A DNA stretch of 64,000 bases, taken from the NCBI GenBank assembly GCA_963757195.1, contig CAVWQG010000005.1:124001-188000 (forward strand), given 5' to 3'. Origin of the DNA: Rhodomicrobium sp963757195 (GTDB lineage: Bacteria; Pseudomonadota; Alphaproteobacteria; Rhizobiales; Rhodomicrobiaceae). The notes under the pieces were generated by a model. That model was not told the origin of the DNA. It was given only the letters and a program-made list of their open reading frames with translations, and made no database searches. This document shows positions 53,403-61,127 of this stretch, piece by piece (within the stretch, counting starts at the first letter, position 1; every line of letters starts with the position of its first letter). Both the position numbers and the translations under genes were made by a program.

Positions 53403-54403
53403 CTACTTCGGGGCCGAGGCGTATTTATCAGTTGCGGTCACGATTTCATGGACGATGCCGGGCTCCGTCATCGCGTGTCCCGAGTTGGGGACAATGCGAA
53501 GTTCCGCTTTCGGCCAAGCCTTGGCCAAATCCCAAGCGTTCTTGAGCGGCGTTACGACATCATAGCGGCCGTGAATAATCGTGCCAGGGACATCCGCGAT
53601 CCGGCCGGCATCCTCGATAAGCTGATTGTCGCTTCGAAAGAACCCTTTGTTGATGAAGTAATGGCACTCGATGCGCGCGAACGCGAGCGCATAAAGTCGC
53701 TGCCGAACCTCTGCACGCGCTCCTGGTCATGGAAAAGCGAAAGCGTCGTGCCCTCCCAGATACTCCAGGCGCGGGCGGCAGCGAGCTCGATTTCGCGATT
53801 CCCCGAGGTCAACCGGCGGTGGAAGGCTTCGATCATGTCGCCGCGTTCGGCGGCCGGGATCGCAGCGGCGTATTGCTCAAAGGCGTCGGGGAAAATCCAG
53901 CTGCAGCCTTCTTGATAAAACCAGTCGAGCTCGGCCTTCCGCACGAGGAAAATGCCGCGCAAAAGGAGCTCCGAGACGCGGTCCGGGTGGGTCTCTGCGT
54001 AGGCCAGCGAGAGCGTCGAGCCCCAGGAGCCGCCGCACAGCTGCCACGCCTCGATGCAGAGGTGTTTGCGCAGCCGTTCCATATCGGCGACGAGATCCCA
54101 GGTGGTGTTCTCTTCCAGGCACGCATGGGGCGTTGAACGCCCGCAGCCGCGCTGGTCGAAGAGGATGATACGGTATCGCGCGGGGTCATGATAACGCCGC
54201 ATCGCGGGATTGCATCCGCCGCCAGGACCGCCATGAACCATCAGCGTCGGCTTCCCCAAAGGCGAGCCGCACTCCTCGAAATAGATATCGTGCCCGTTGG
54301 AAACCTTCAGCCAACCGGTTCGATAGGGTTCGATTTCCGGGAAAAGCTGCCTGCGGGCGGCCATGGAGCCGGCTAAGCCTGGGCGAAAGAAGTCATGGCG
54401 CAT
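53403..54403 (-). pseudogene. pip: Prolyl aminopeptidase (iminopeptidase), single-base frameshift
   Basis: Alpha/beta hydrolase of peptidase family S33. The first frame has LFPEIEPYRTGWLKVS, VHGGPGGGCNPAM, FDQRGCGRSTPH and the nucleophile motif GGSWGSTLSLAYAETHP. The second frame supplies YALAFARIECHYFINKGFF, HGRYDVVTPL (acid) and NSGHAM (His). They join at about 53696: adding one C (GACCTTTAT instead of GACTTTAT) restores FGSDLYALAFARIE. The repaired protein would be 333 residues, close to the family norm. GAGG lies before the ATG at 54403. It is either a sequencing deletion or a recent mutation. Confidence 0.85.
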
Positions 54404-54479
54404 ACGAAGGCCTCAAGGCGTTGCTCCCGGGGAAACGCTCGCCGGGATTTGATGATGTAACGCCGCGTTAGCGAATAGC

Positions 54480-54555
54480 CTAGTACGCCCCGCGGGAAAT
54501 CCTGACCCATTTGCGGCAAGCGCTTCCAGGATTTCCCACGGATAAGGCGTACTAG
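54480..54555. repeat. CTAG-palindrome family E, copy 1
   Basis: Starts CTAGTACGCC and ends GGCGTACTAG; the arms contain GCGGGAAATCCTG and CAGGATTTCCC. It is followed by a 14-base linker (CAACTCTTTAGTGT) and then repeat C2. Confidence 0.85.
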
Positions 54556-54569
54556 CAACTCTTTAGTGT

Positions 54570-54646
54570 CTAGTACAGCTTGCGGCCGGAAGTTCGCTTG
54601 AGCGTTTGCGGCAATGGGAGTGCGAACTTTCGGCCGGCTGTACTAG
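54570..54646. repeat. CTAG-palindrome family C, copy 2
   Basis: Starts CTAGTACAGC and ends GGCTGTACTAG, with arms GCGGCCGGAAGTTCGC and GCGAACTTTCGGCCGG. It directly abuts the stop codon of the symporter gene (54647). Confidence 0.85.
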
Positions 54647-56521
54647 TTATGCTTTGCTGAGCGGCTTGGCCCGCGCGGCTAAACGCAGCATGCGCGATTG
54701 AAGCGTTTCCCCGGCTGGGACGCGCAGGTCGTCAACCGCTTCCAGGGCGGATTGCTCTGGGGCCTTGGAAACAAGGCTGACGAGAATTGCGGCGAAGAAG
54801 CTGACGGGAACGCCAAGAGCGGCCGCCGTCAACGCATCGATCCCGAACAGCGGCATCCCCCCCGCGCGCAAATACAGTGCGGTGAATGCGAAGCCCGAAA
54901 GCAGCCCCGCTAAGGCGCCCGTTGCCGTCAATCTCCGCCACCAAACGCTCAAGACAAGAACGGAAAAGAAAGTCCCGGAGCTGAGAGAAAAGGCCGCAAT
55001 AGCCCAGCGAAGCGGGTCGGTCGCGAGGTTCTGCGTCATGGTGAAGACCCCCACAGCGACGAGGAGCATTGTCAGGCGCGCTGTCAGGAGGCGCCGGCCT
55101 GGGGATGCAATCCTATTCAAAAAACCATGATAGATGTCGTCGCTGACGGTGTTGCCAATGGCGACGAGATGACCGGCGGCGCACGCGGAGATGGCGGCCA
55201 GCGCCGATGCGGCCGCGAGACCGAAGCAAACCCTCGGCAGACTTCCGGCCAAAGGCAGGATAAGGGCGAGGCTGTCTCGATGAAACGTCACCCGTTGCGC
55301 GGCGGCGTTGAACGAATCGAATTGATTGGCGGGCAGCGCTATCAGCCCAAGTTGCTGAAGCGCCCGCGCCCATGCCGGCAAGTCGGAAGCTGGCACGCCG
55401 ATTAGCGCTTCGACGGCCATCGCTTTCGTAAAGAAGGCATAAGCCGGTATTGTGAGCACAACGAATCCAGCAACGACAGTCACCCAGCCCATGGACCGGC
55501 GGCTTGCCATGATTGTGGGCGTCATGCTGAGCCTGGGCAGGAATGCGGGATGCGCCGCCACGCCCGTCGCCAGGCAAAACACCAGGAGCAGGAAATCCAT
55601 CGGCCGCAACGCGCTGAAGGCTCGCTCAACAGGACGCACAACGGGCTGCGCCCCGGGCTTGGGGAGAACCTCGCTCAGCGACTGAGGCTGGGTGACGGTC
55701 ACAAAGCCTTTTGTCTGCTCTCGCGCCTTTATCTCTTCAAGCTGGCTTCCGTAAGTCAGCTGTGGAAGGGGCAGTTTTGTCCGGATAACCGAGACTGCGA
55801 CAAGCGGCGCCAGAATGCCGAGAAGGACGACGAACTGCACGCATTGCGTCCATGTTGCGGAACGCATGCCGCCGAGAACCACCGTGAAAAAAATGCAGCC
55901 AAGTACGAGGATCACGAAGAACGCCGGCGGCGAAAGGTTGACTCCCAGCGCTTGCGGCAGCGGTAAGAAATAGCCGAGGAGTTTTCCGCCCAGCGCCGCT
56001 TCCGCAATGAGGATGATAAGGCAAGGCGCCAGCATCAGGACAGCAGCAGCGAGGCGCAATCCCCGGTGTCCGAATCGCAGGTGAAGGAACCCCGGCAGCG
56101 TGTTCGCTCCCGCCTTCCTTAGATAGGGGACGAACAAAACGCCTGTGAGAACAACACCTGCGAAACATCCAACGGGTATTGCGATCGCATCGATGCCCAG
56201 GAAAAAGAGGCTGCCGATGCTGCCGAGCAAGACGCTGCCGCCGAAGACCATCGAGGTGAAGGCAATTGCGTTGTAGAAGGGCGGCACGCGCTGCCCCGCC
56301 AACAAGAAATCGTCGACGTTGATGGTGCGCGTCATAAAGCCGATGGCGATGTAGAAGAGAGCGGGCGCAACGACGATGAGCTCATCGATCGTCGGCGCCG
56401 AAAGGCCAAGTTGCTCCAGAACGATGAGCATCACAACCAGACAGGTGTAGGCGCTTGCGAAGATCGCAAAGCTGGAGCCAAGCCTTGGGTTGATGACCGG
56501 CGTGCTGTAATTAAGCGTCAT
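54647..56521 (-). CDS. Sodium:solute symporter (SSS family)
   Basis: The 624-residue integral membrane protein has about 13 hydrophobic helices and SSS motifs: DDFLLAGQRVPPFYNAIAFTSMVFGG near residue 75, GFLHLRFGHRGLRLAAAVL and GGMRSATWTQCVQFVVLL. The form with a long insertion (~250-300) and a small DUF4212-like partner upstream is the acetate/short-chain-acid transporter type. Start at 56521 follows the partner gene by one base. The C-terminus is a short soluble tail; no kinase domain is fused. Its stop codon lies against repeat C2. Confidence 0.9.
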   Translation of the reverse strand: MTLNYSTPVINPRLGSSFAIFASAYTCLVVMLIVLEQLGLSAPTIDELIVVAPALFYIAIGFMTRTINVDDFLLAGQRVPPFYNAIAFTSMVFGGSVLLGSIGSLFFLGIDAIAIPVGCFAGVVLTGVLFVPYLRKAGANTLPGFLHLRFGHRGLRLAAAVLMLAPCLIILIAEAALGGKLLGYFLPLPQALGVNLSPPAFFVILVLGCIFFTVVLGGMRSATWTQCVQFVVLLGILAPLVAVSVIRTKLPLPQLTYGSQLEEIKAREQTKGFVTVTQPQSLSEVLPKPGAQPVVRPVERAFSALRPMDFLLLVFCLATGVAAHPAFLPRLSMTPTIMASRRSMGWVTVVAGFVVLTIPAYAFFTKAMAVEALIGVPASDLPAWARALQQLGLIALPANQFDSFNAAAQRVTFHRDSLALILPLAGSLPRVCFGLAAASALAAISACAAGHLVAIGNTVSDDIYHGFLNRIASPGRRLLTARLTMLLVAVGVFTMTQNLATDPLRWAIAAFSLSSGTFFSVLVLSVWWRRLTATGALAGLLSGFAFTALYLRAGGMPLFGIDALTAAALGVPVSFFAAILVSLVSKAPEQSALEAVDDLRVPAGETLQSRMLRLAARAKPLSKA

Positions 56522-56522
56522 G

Positions 56523-56783
56523 TCAGAATTGGATCGTCATGTTGTAGGCGCGGTCGCTTCGTTGCTGCCCGCCGAAGAAGCCATGAATGAGGATGGCAAG
56601 CCCCAAAATCGATGCGCTGCCAACAAGAAAGTATCCAAGAGGGAAGCGCAGGAACCTGTAAGCGTTCAGCGCCGGCATGAAAATCGGTAGAAGCAGAGTC
56701 AGTCCCGCGATGACGACGATCATGCCAAATGTGAGCCGCCGAATGCGCCGCCAATAGGCTTGCTTAATGTCGTCTTCAGACAT
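56523..56783 (-). CDS. DUF4212-like small subunit of the symporter
   Basis: The 86-residue protein has AYWRRIRRLTFGMIVVIAGL near the N-terminus and two TM helices (~20-36 and ~47-68), with the FLRFPLGYFLVGSASILGL segment that resembles DUF4212 (F.GFPLGFW.A.QGSI). DUF4212 genes precede SSS symporters as predicted small subunits. It is separated from the symporter by one base, so the two are translated together. Confidence 0.75.
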   Translation of the reverse strand: MSEDDIKQAYWRRIRRLTFGMIVVIAGLTLLLPIFMPALNAYRFLRFPLGYFLVGSASILGLAILIHGFFGGQQRSDRAYNMTIQF

Positions 56784-56809
56784 ACCTTTGGAATCTCAAG
56801 TAACTTTGG

Positions 56810-56838
56810 TTGAATCTTGGGAATCGGTCCTGTTATCC
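56810..56838 (+). promoter_or_regulatory. Possible sigma-70-type promoter of the LuxR-type regulator
   Basis: TTGAAT and TTATCC are separated by exactly 17 bases, giving a leader of about 70 bases before the short ORF at 56914. The region is shared with the divergent symporter operon. Confidence 0.35.
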
Positions 56839-56913
56839 TACTCCAGTCACGGGATGAGACAAGGCCTGTCCAGCCAGGGGCGATGCGCCCATAAGGGGAC
56901 GAGGAGAACGCAC

Positions 56914-56949
56914 ATGAAAAGGCTCCCTGTTCTGGTGATAAGGCGATGA
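56914..56949 (+). CDS. 11-residue leader ORF coupled to the response regulator
   Basis: ATG with a strong GAGGAG ribosome binding site 7 bases upstream opens MKRLPVLVIRR and stops at a TGA that overlaps the regulator's ATG (ATGA). The regulator has no Shine-Dalgarno of its own, so this short frame probably loads ribosomes for it. Confidence 0.45.
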   Translation: MKRLPVLVIRR

Positions 56950-57620
56950 CCGCGCATCATGTCATCATTGCGGACGACCATCCGCTTTTTCGCGATGCGT
57001 TGAAGCAAACGCTGGCGACATCGCTTCCGGGCATCGGCTTTACGGAGGTGGGATCGGTCGAGAAGCTGCTGGACGCTCTCGCCGCGCACCCCAATGTCGA
57101 TCTCGTGCTTCTCGACCTGAAGATGCCGGGTGAGAAGGGGGCGGCGTCGCTCTCCGGCTTGACCGGGCTGATGTATCTCCGAAGCCAGCACCCCGAGATC
57201 CCGGTTGTCATCGTCTCGGCGAGCGACAACCCCAGCATGGTTCGGCGCTGCGCGAACCTCGGCGCGGCAGGGTTCATCTCGAAATCGTTGCCAGTCGACA
57301 AGATCCGCCTGGCCGTGAAGACCGTCCTCGACGGCGGCGTCTGGTTCTCCGATGAGATGCAAAGGGACGGCGGCGACGAACTTGGCGATCTCGCCACGAG
57401 GCTCGCGACGCTGACCCCGCAGCAGGTCCGGGTTCTGTCCATGCTCGGGCAGGGCTTGCTCAACAAGCAGATCGCTTACGAGTTAAACGTCTCCGAAGCC
57501 ACCGTGAAGGCGCACGTCTCGGCGATCCTGCAGAAGCTCGGGGTCGACAGTCGGACGCAGGCCGTCATCGCAGTGAACCGCATCGCGGCGGTGGACGACC
57601 ACGCGGACGACGGAATGTAG
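56946..57620 (+). CDS. NarL/LuxR-family response regulator
   Basis: The 224-residue protein has a receiver domain (VIIADDHPLFRDALK; phosphoacceptor Asp57 in VLLDLKMPG; FISKSLP) and a C-terminal LuxR HTH (LTPQQVRVLSMLGQGLLNKQ, IAYELNVSEATVKAHVSAIL). It is divergent from the SSS/DUF4212 transporter, an arrangement like that of acetate-responsive regulators next to SSS transporters. Its cognate kinase is not in the window. Translation seems coupled to the 11-codon leader ORF. Confidence 0.92.
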   Translation: MTAHHVIIADDHPLFRDALKQTLATSLPGIGFTEVGSVEKLLDALAAHPNVDLVLLDLKMPGEKGAASLSGLTGLMYLRSQHPEIPVVIVSASDNPSMVRRCANLGAAGFISKSLPVDKIRLAVKTVLDGGVWFSDEMQRDGGDELGDLATRLATLTPQQVRVLSMLGQGLLNKQIAYELNVSEATVKAHVSAILQKLGVDSRTQAVIAVNRIAAVDDHADDGM

Positions 57621-57692
57621 TAATCCGGCTATTTTCTCAGGTTCACCGCATTTCGCCCGCAGCAAACGGGTAAGGACTTCGCGCGGGGCGAA

Positions 57693-59174
57693 CTAGCCGA
57701 GAAGTTTCTTGTTGGCGATCGCTTGCCCATACGCCGCCTCGTACTGGGCGATACTGCGCTCCCAGGAGAAATTCTCAGCCATCGCCGCCTCGATCATCAT
57801 CGCCATGTGTTGCGGCCGGTCGTAGTAGGTGCTGACTGCCCACCCGACGGTGTCGTGGACGGCCTGCGCCGTCGGCTCGACGAACTTGAAGCCGGTTCCA
57901 TTGCCCGTTGCCTCGTCGTACTGACGCACCGTATCGTTAAGCCCGCCGGTGGCCCGGACGATCGGCAGCGTGCCGTATTTGAGCGAATAAATCTGGTTAA
58001 GGCCGCACGGCTCGTAACGTGACGGCATCAGGAAGAAATCGGCCCCTGCCTCGATCCAGTGGGCGAGCGTCTCATCGTAGCCGATGTAGCTGCCGACGCG
58101 TCCCGGATATCGCCCAGGCATCGGCCCGAAAAACCATTCGAGCCCTTTGTCACCGGCGCCGAGGATCGCGAACTGCACGCGCATAGTCCCCAGAATGCTC
58201 TCGATGGAGGCCGCGAGCAGGTCGAGACCCTTCTGCGCGACAAATCGTGCAATAATACCGATCAACGGGAGTCCTGGGTCGACGTCCAGCCCCATGCGTT
58301 CCTGCAGCGCGGCCTTGCAGGCGGCCTTCCCTTCGAGCGATTTGGCGTCGAAGCGCACGGGGATCAGGGCGTCCACCGCCGGATTCCATTCATCGCCATC
58401 AACGCCGTTCAGGATGCCCCAATAGTTGGCGCCTTTGTCGTTGAGGACCGGAGCGAGTCCGGCGCCGCCGATCTCGTCACGCGTCTCGAGCGCATAGGTG
58501 GGGCTCACCGTCGTCACCAGATCGGCATAGACGATGCCGCCCTTCAGCATGTTGATGCCGCCGAAGTCCTCGAATTTCGCCGGCGTAAAGTTCTCGCGCC
58601 GCAGCCCAAGGTAGTCGTAATCCGACGCCTGGTACTTGCCCTGATGACCGATGTTGTGGATGGTCAAGACACTCGCCGCGCCGCCTAGTATCGCGTCGTC
58701 CCAATGCCAGATCTTGAGGTAGGCCGGGGCCAAAGCGGCCTGCCAGTCGTGGGCGTGCACAACATCGGGCGCGAAGCCGATGTCGTGGCAAAGTTGCAGC
58801 GCCGCACGGGTAAAGAAGCCAAACCGCCGGGCATTATCCCAATAATCCTCCATCTCAGGATCATGGTAGATGCCCCTGCGCTCGAAATACTGGTTTGATT
58901 CAATGAAGAAAAATCGTACTCCGGCAAACGTCGTGGCAAACACCGCGCACCATTCTTCGGTGTCGCCCATCCAGACGCCAAGCGGACTTAAGAACGGTTC
59001 GATCTTCCAACGGTGGACGTCGATCGATGAGTATTTCGGCAGGATGACGATGACATCGTGACCATGAGCGCTGAGATACTTGGGCAGGGCGCCGACGACA
59101 TCGGCGAGTCCCCCTGACTTGATGAATGGGACCGCTTCGGATCCGAGGAAAGCAAGTTTGAGAGGGGGGGCCAT
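57693..59174 (-). CDS. glgA: Glycogen synthase (ADP-glucose type)
   Basis: GT5 glycosyltransferase that elongates alpha-1,4-glucan from ADP-glucose. The 493-residue product has the nucleotide-binding KSGGLADVVGALPK at residues 19-32, FVVHAHDW-type motif (DVVHAHDWQAAL), TIHNIGHQG, GILNGVDGDEWNP and the C-terminal donor site MPSRYEPCGLNQIYSLKYGTLPIVRATGGL. The ATG at 59174 has CAGGA upstream; an in-frame ATG seven codons earlier at 59195 is less likely. Other glg genes are not adjacent. Confidence 0.96.
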   Translation of the reverse strand: MAPPLKLAFLGSEAVPFIKSGGLADVVGALPKYLSAHGHDVIVILPKYSSIDVHRWKIEPFLSPLGVWMGDTEEWCAVFATTFAGVRFFFIESNQYFERRGIYHDPEMEDYWDNARRFGFFTRAALQLCHDIGFAPDVVHAHDWQAALAPAYLKIWHWDDAILGGAASVLTIHNIGHQGKYQASDYDYLGLRRENFTPAKFEDFGGINMLKGGIVYADLVTTVSPTYALETRDEIGGAGLAPVLNDKGANYWGILNGVDGDEWNPAVDALIPVRFDAKSLEGKAACKAALQERMGLDVDPGLPLIGIIARFVAQKGLDLLAASIESILGTMRVQFAILGAGDKGLEWFFGPMPGRYPGRVGSYIGYDETLAHWIEAGADFFLMPSRYEPCGLNQIYSLKYGTLPIVRATGGLNDTVRQYDEATGNGTGFKFVEPTAQAVHDTVGWAVSTYYDRPQHMAMMIEAAMAENFSWERSIAQYEAAYGQAIANKKLLG

Positions 59175-59312
59175 GCGGGTTCCTGCTGGATGCAACGTGG
59201 TCGGATCATCTGCCCGTTAGTCTTTGCCGTCCACCTGATTTTCAAGCCCGCGTGCCGTTGCCGCGACGCCCGGAACAGGCCGGCGGGGCGCTAAAAAGAA
59301 ACTAAGCCACGA

Positions 59313-59600
59313 TCATGATTCGGTGGGCTTAATCTGCACATCGTAGCTGAGCTTTTGAGGCTTGGCGATGCGGCGGTTGATCTGACCCGGATGCGCGAGT
59401 TGCAGCTCAGTTTGCCGGTCACCCTCCTGCGCTCGTCTTCGCGCCTTCAACGAAGCCGACCGAGAGCAAGGTCTCCGCGCCGGGGTTTCCCGGTCGATCT
59501 CGATGTCCAAAGCGCCATTCTGCGCCATGTTGTTGGCGCCATCGGCAAGCTCGGGCGCTTCGCTAAGCCGCTGCATGAGCTTCGGCACGCCAATGCGCAT
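59313..59600 (-). CDS. Doubtful small ORF, possibly frameshifted
   Basis: The first ~36 codons (MRIGVPKLMQRLSEAPELAD...) look protein-like, the next ~25 are Arg/Ser-rich and not. A second frame over that stretch reads GNPGAETLLSVGFVEGAKTS and stops at 59420, so a ~60-residue protein broken by one indel is as likely as the 95-residue frame. No family is recognised. The rest of the 59175-59652 interval shows no gene. Confidence 0.25.
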   Translation of the reverse strand: MRIGVPKLMQRLSEAPELADGANNMAQNGALDIEIDRETPARRPCSRSASLKARRRAQEGDRQTELQLAHPGQINRRIAKPQKLSYDVQIKPTES

Positions 59601-59652
59601 TCCGGGGCGACGATCATCGGAACGCCCGCGTCCGACTAAACGGACGATGTTT

Positions 59653-59726
59653 CTAGTGTGGCGTCTCGCAATTGCCTACCACCTTCGCTGCAAGCTCTCA
59701 GAGGCAATTGCGAGACGCCACACTAG
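59653..59726. repeat. CTAG-palindrome family D, copy 2 (GTGTGGC type)
   Basis: Near-perfect 74-base palindrome from CTAGTGTGGCGTCTCGCAAT to GAGACGCCACACTAG. It is joined to D3 by the linker ACTGTTGTTTTTG. Confidence 0.88.
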
Positions 59727-59739
59727 ACTGTTGTTTTTG

Positions 59740-59814
59740 CTGGTGTCCCTTTGTCTCCGAATCGCTGTGCGAGCGTGCTGCAAGTTAGTCGGCAATTCTG
59801 AGACGGGACACTAG
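59740..59814. repeat. CTAG-palindrome family D, copy 3 (GTGTCCC type)
   Basis: From CTGGTGTCCC to GAGACGGGACACTAG. Its terminal CTAG contains, on the minus strand, the TAG stop of the mct-like gene. Confidence 0.85.
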
Positions 59815-61023
59815 CGGGGCCCCGCTACCACCTTGGCGTCGTGCAGCATGCCGATTTCGGAGTCTGAGTATCCGATCTCGTGGAGAATCGTGTCCGTGTG
59901 CTCACCGAGCTGAGGAGCGCGCGTAGGCGGCTCGCGGTCGTAGGCGCCGAACGAAAGCGGGCTTCCGGGGACGAGATAGCTGCCGATTCCGGGCTGCTCC
60001 AGCATGCTGAACATCGGGTTGGCCGCTGAGCAATCGGGATCTTCCGCGATCGCTTGGGCAAACGACCGGAACACGCTCCAGGTGATGCCGTTCTCATTGA
60101 GCGTGCGCGCAAAGTCGTCCACGCGGCGTGCGGCAAACCAGGGCTTCAGAATCTCGGTAATCCCGGCGCGCGCCTTAAAGCGATCTCCCTCAAGACCGAG
60201 GTTCAAGCCTGTTTTCTGACTGAGCTGTTCGAACTCGGCCGCCGTGCCGGTCGCGGCTATCAGTCCATCCCACTGGCGTGGCGTGATGGCCGCCACCATA
60301 ACGCGCTTCCCATCGGCGCAGAGGAAATCCTGGGCATATGCGCCGTAAAGCGCATTCCCGAACTTGGGCCGGTCGTACTGATTGATCGTAACTTCGCCAA
60401 TGATGCCGAGATTTCCCAGCATCGCGAGCGCCACATCCTTCAGCGCAAGCTCGACAAGCTGGCCCTCGCCCTTGAGGCGGCGATGGCGCTCGGCCGCGAG
60501 CAGCGAAAGCGCCGCCATCTGCCCCGTGATGCAGTCCCAGGCCGGAAGCACATGGCAGATCGGATCGGAGCCTTCCGGCCCGGTGACCATCGGAAAGCCG
60601 ATCGACGGATTGATAGTGTAATCGACGGCAGGGCCGCCCGCCCGGTCTCCCAGCACCGTGATCATGATGAGGTCGGGCCTATCCTTTTTCAGGTTCTCAT
60701 AGGCCATCCAGCCGCGGCCCCGGATGTTTGTCAGAAACATCCCGGCATCCGGTCCCGGTGCGCAGATCAAGCGTCGCAGCACATCCTGCCCTTTGGGACT
60801 GCCCAGATCGACGGCGATGGAGCGTTTGCCCTTGTTCAGGCCAGCCCAGAACAGGCTGCGATTGTCTTGAGTGACAGGCCAGCGATGATGATCGAGGCCG
60901 CCTTGCAGCCGGTCGAAGCGGATCACGTCGGCGCCCATCTGCGCCAATGTCATGCCGCCGAGCGGCGCCGCGACGAAGGCCGAGCCTTCGATGAACTCGC
61001 ATCCCTTGAAGAATCTTGACCAC
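59811..61023 (-). pseudogene. mct: Mesaconyl-CoA C1-C4 CoA transferase-like (CaiB/BaiF family), single-base frameshift near the start
   Basis: A family III CoA transferase resembling Mct of the 3-hydroxypropionate bi-cycle. It has GGMTLAQMGADVIRFDRLQG, LFWAGLNKGKRSIAVDL, VDYTINPSIGFPMVTGPEG and the catalytic Asp near residue 163 (LPAWDCITGQ). The C-terminus reads NPMFSMLEQPGIGSYLVPGS, LGEHTDTIL. A textbook AAAGGAGG site precedes a GTG at 61023 that opens VVKILQGMRV. Then one extra C (forward G at 60993) shifts the frame; removing it gives MRVIEGSAFVAAPLGGMTL. The repaired protein would be 403 residues. Without repair, only an internal start at 60953 is available. The stop comes from repeat D3. 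Confidence 0.85.
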
Positions 61024-61127
61024 GGCGTCCTCCTTTTATTTTTGTAGCTACGGCAGTGTCAGTCTCCGCTCGCTTCGCCTTTCCAGGATGACGACAGCCG
61101 CGATCCGACGTGTCTGAAACACTTTGC

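Noticed and set aside
61060..61095. Possible fifth copy of repeat family A upstream of mct
   Set aside because: Only a degenerate right-end fragment (CGCTCGCTTCGCC...GGATGACG) is visible; too short to list as a copy.
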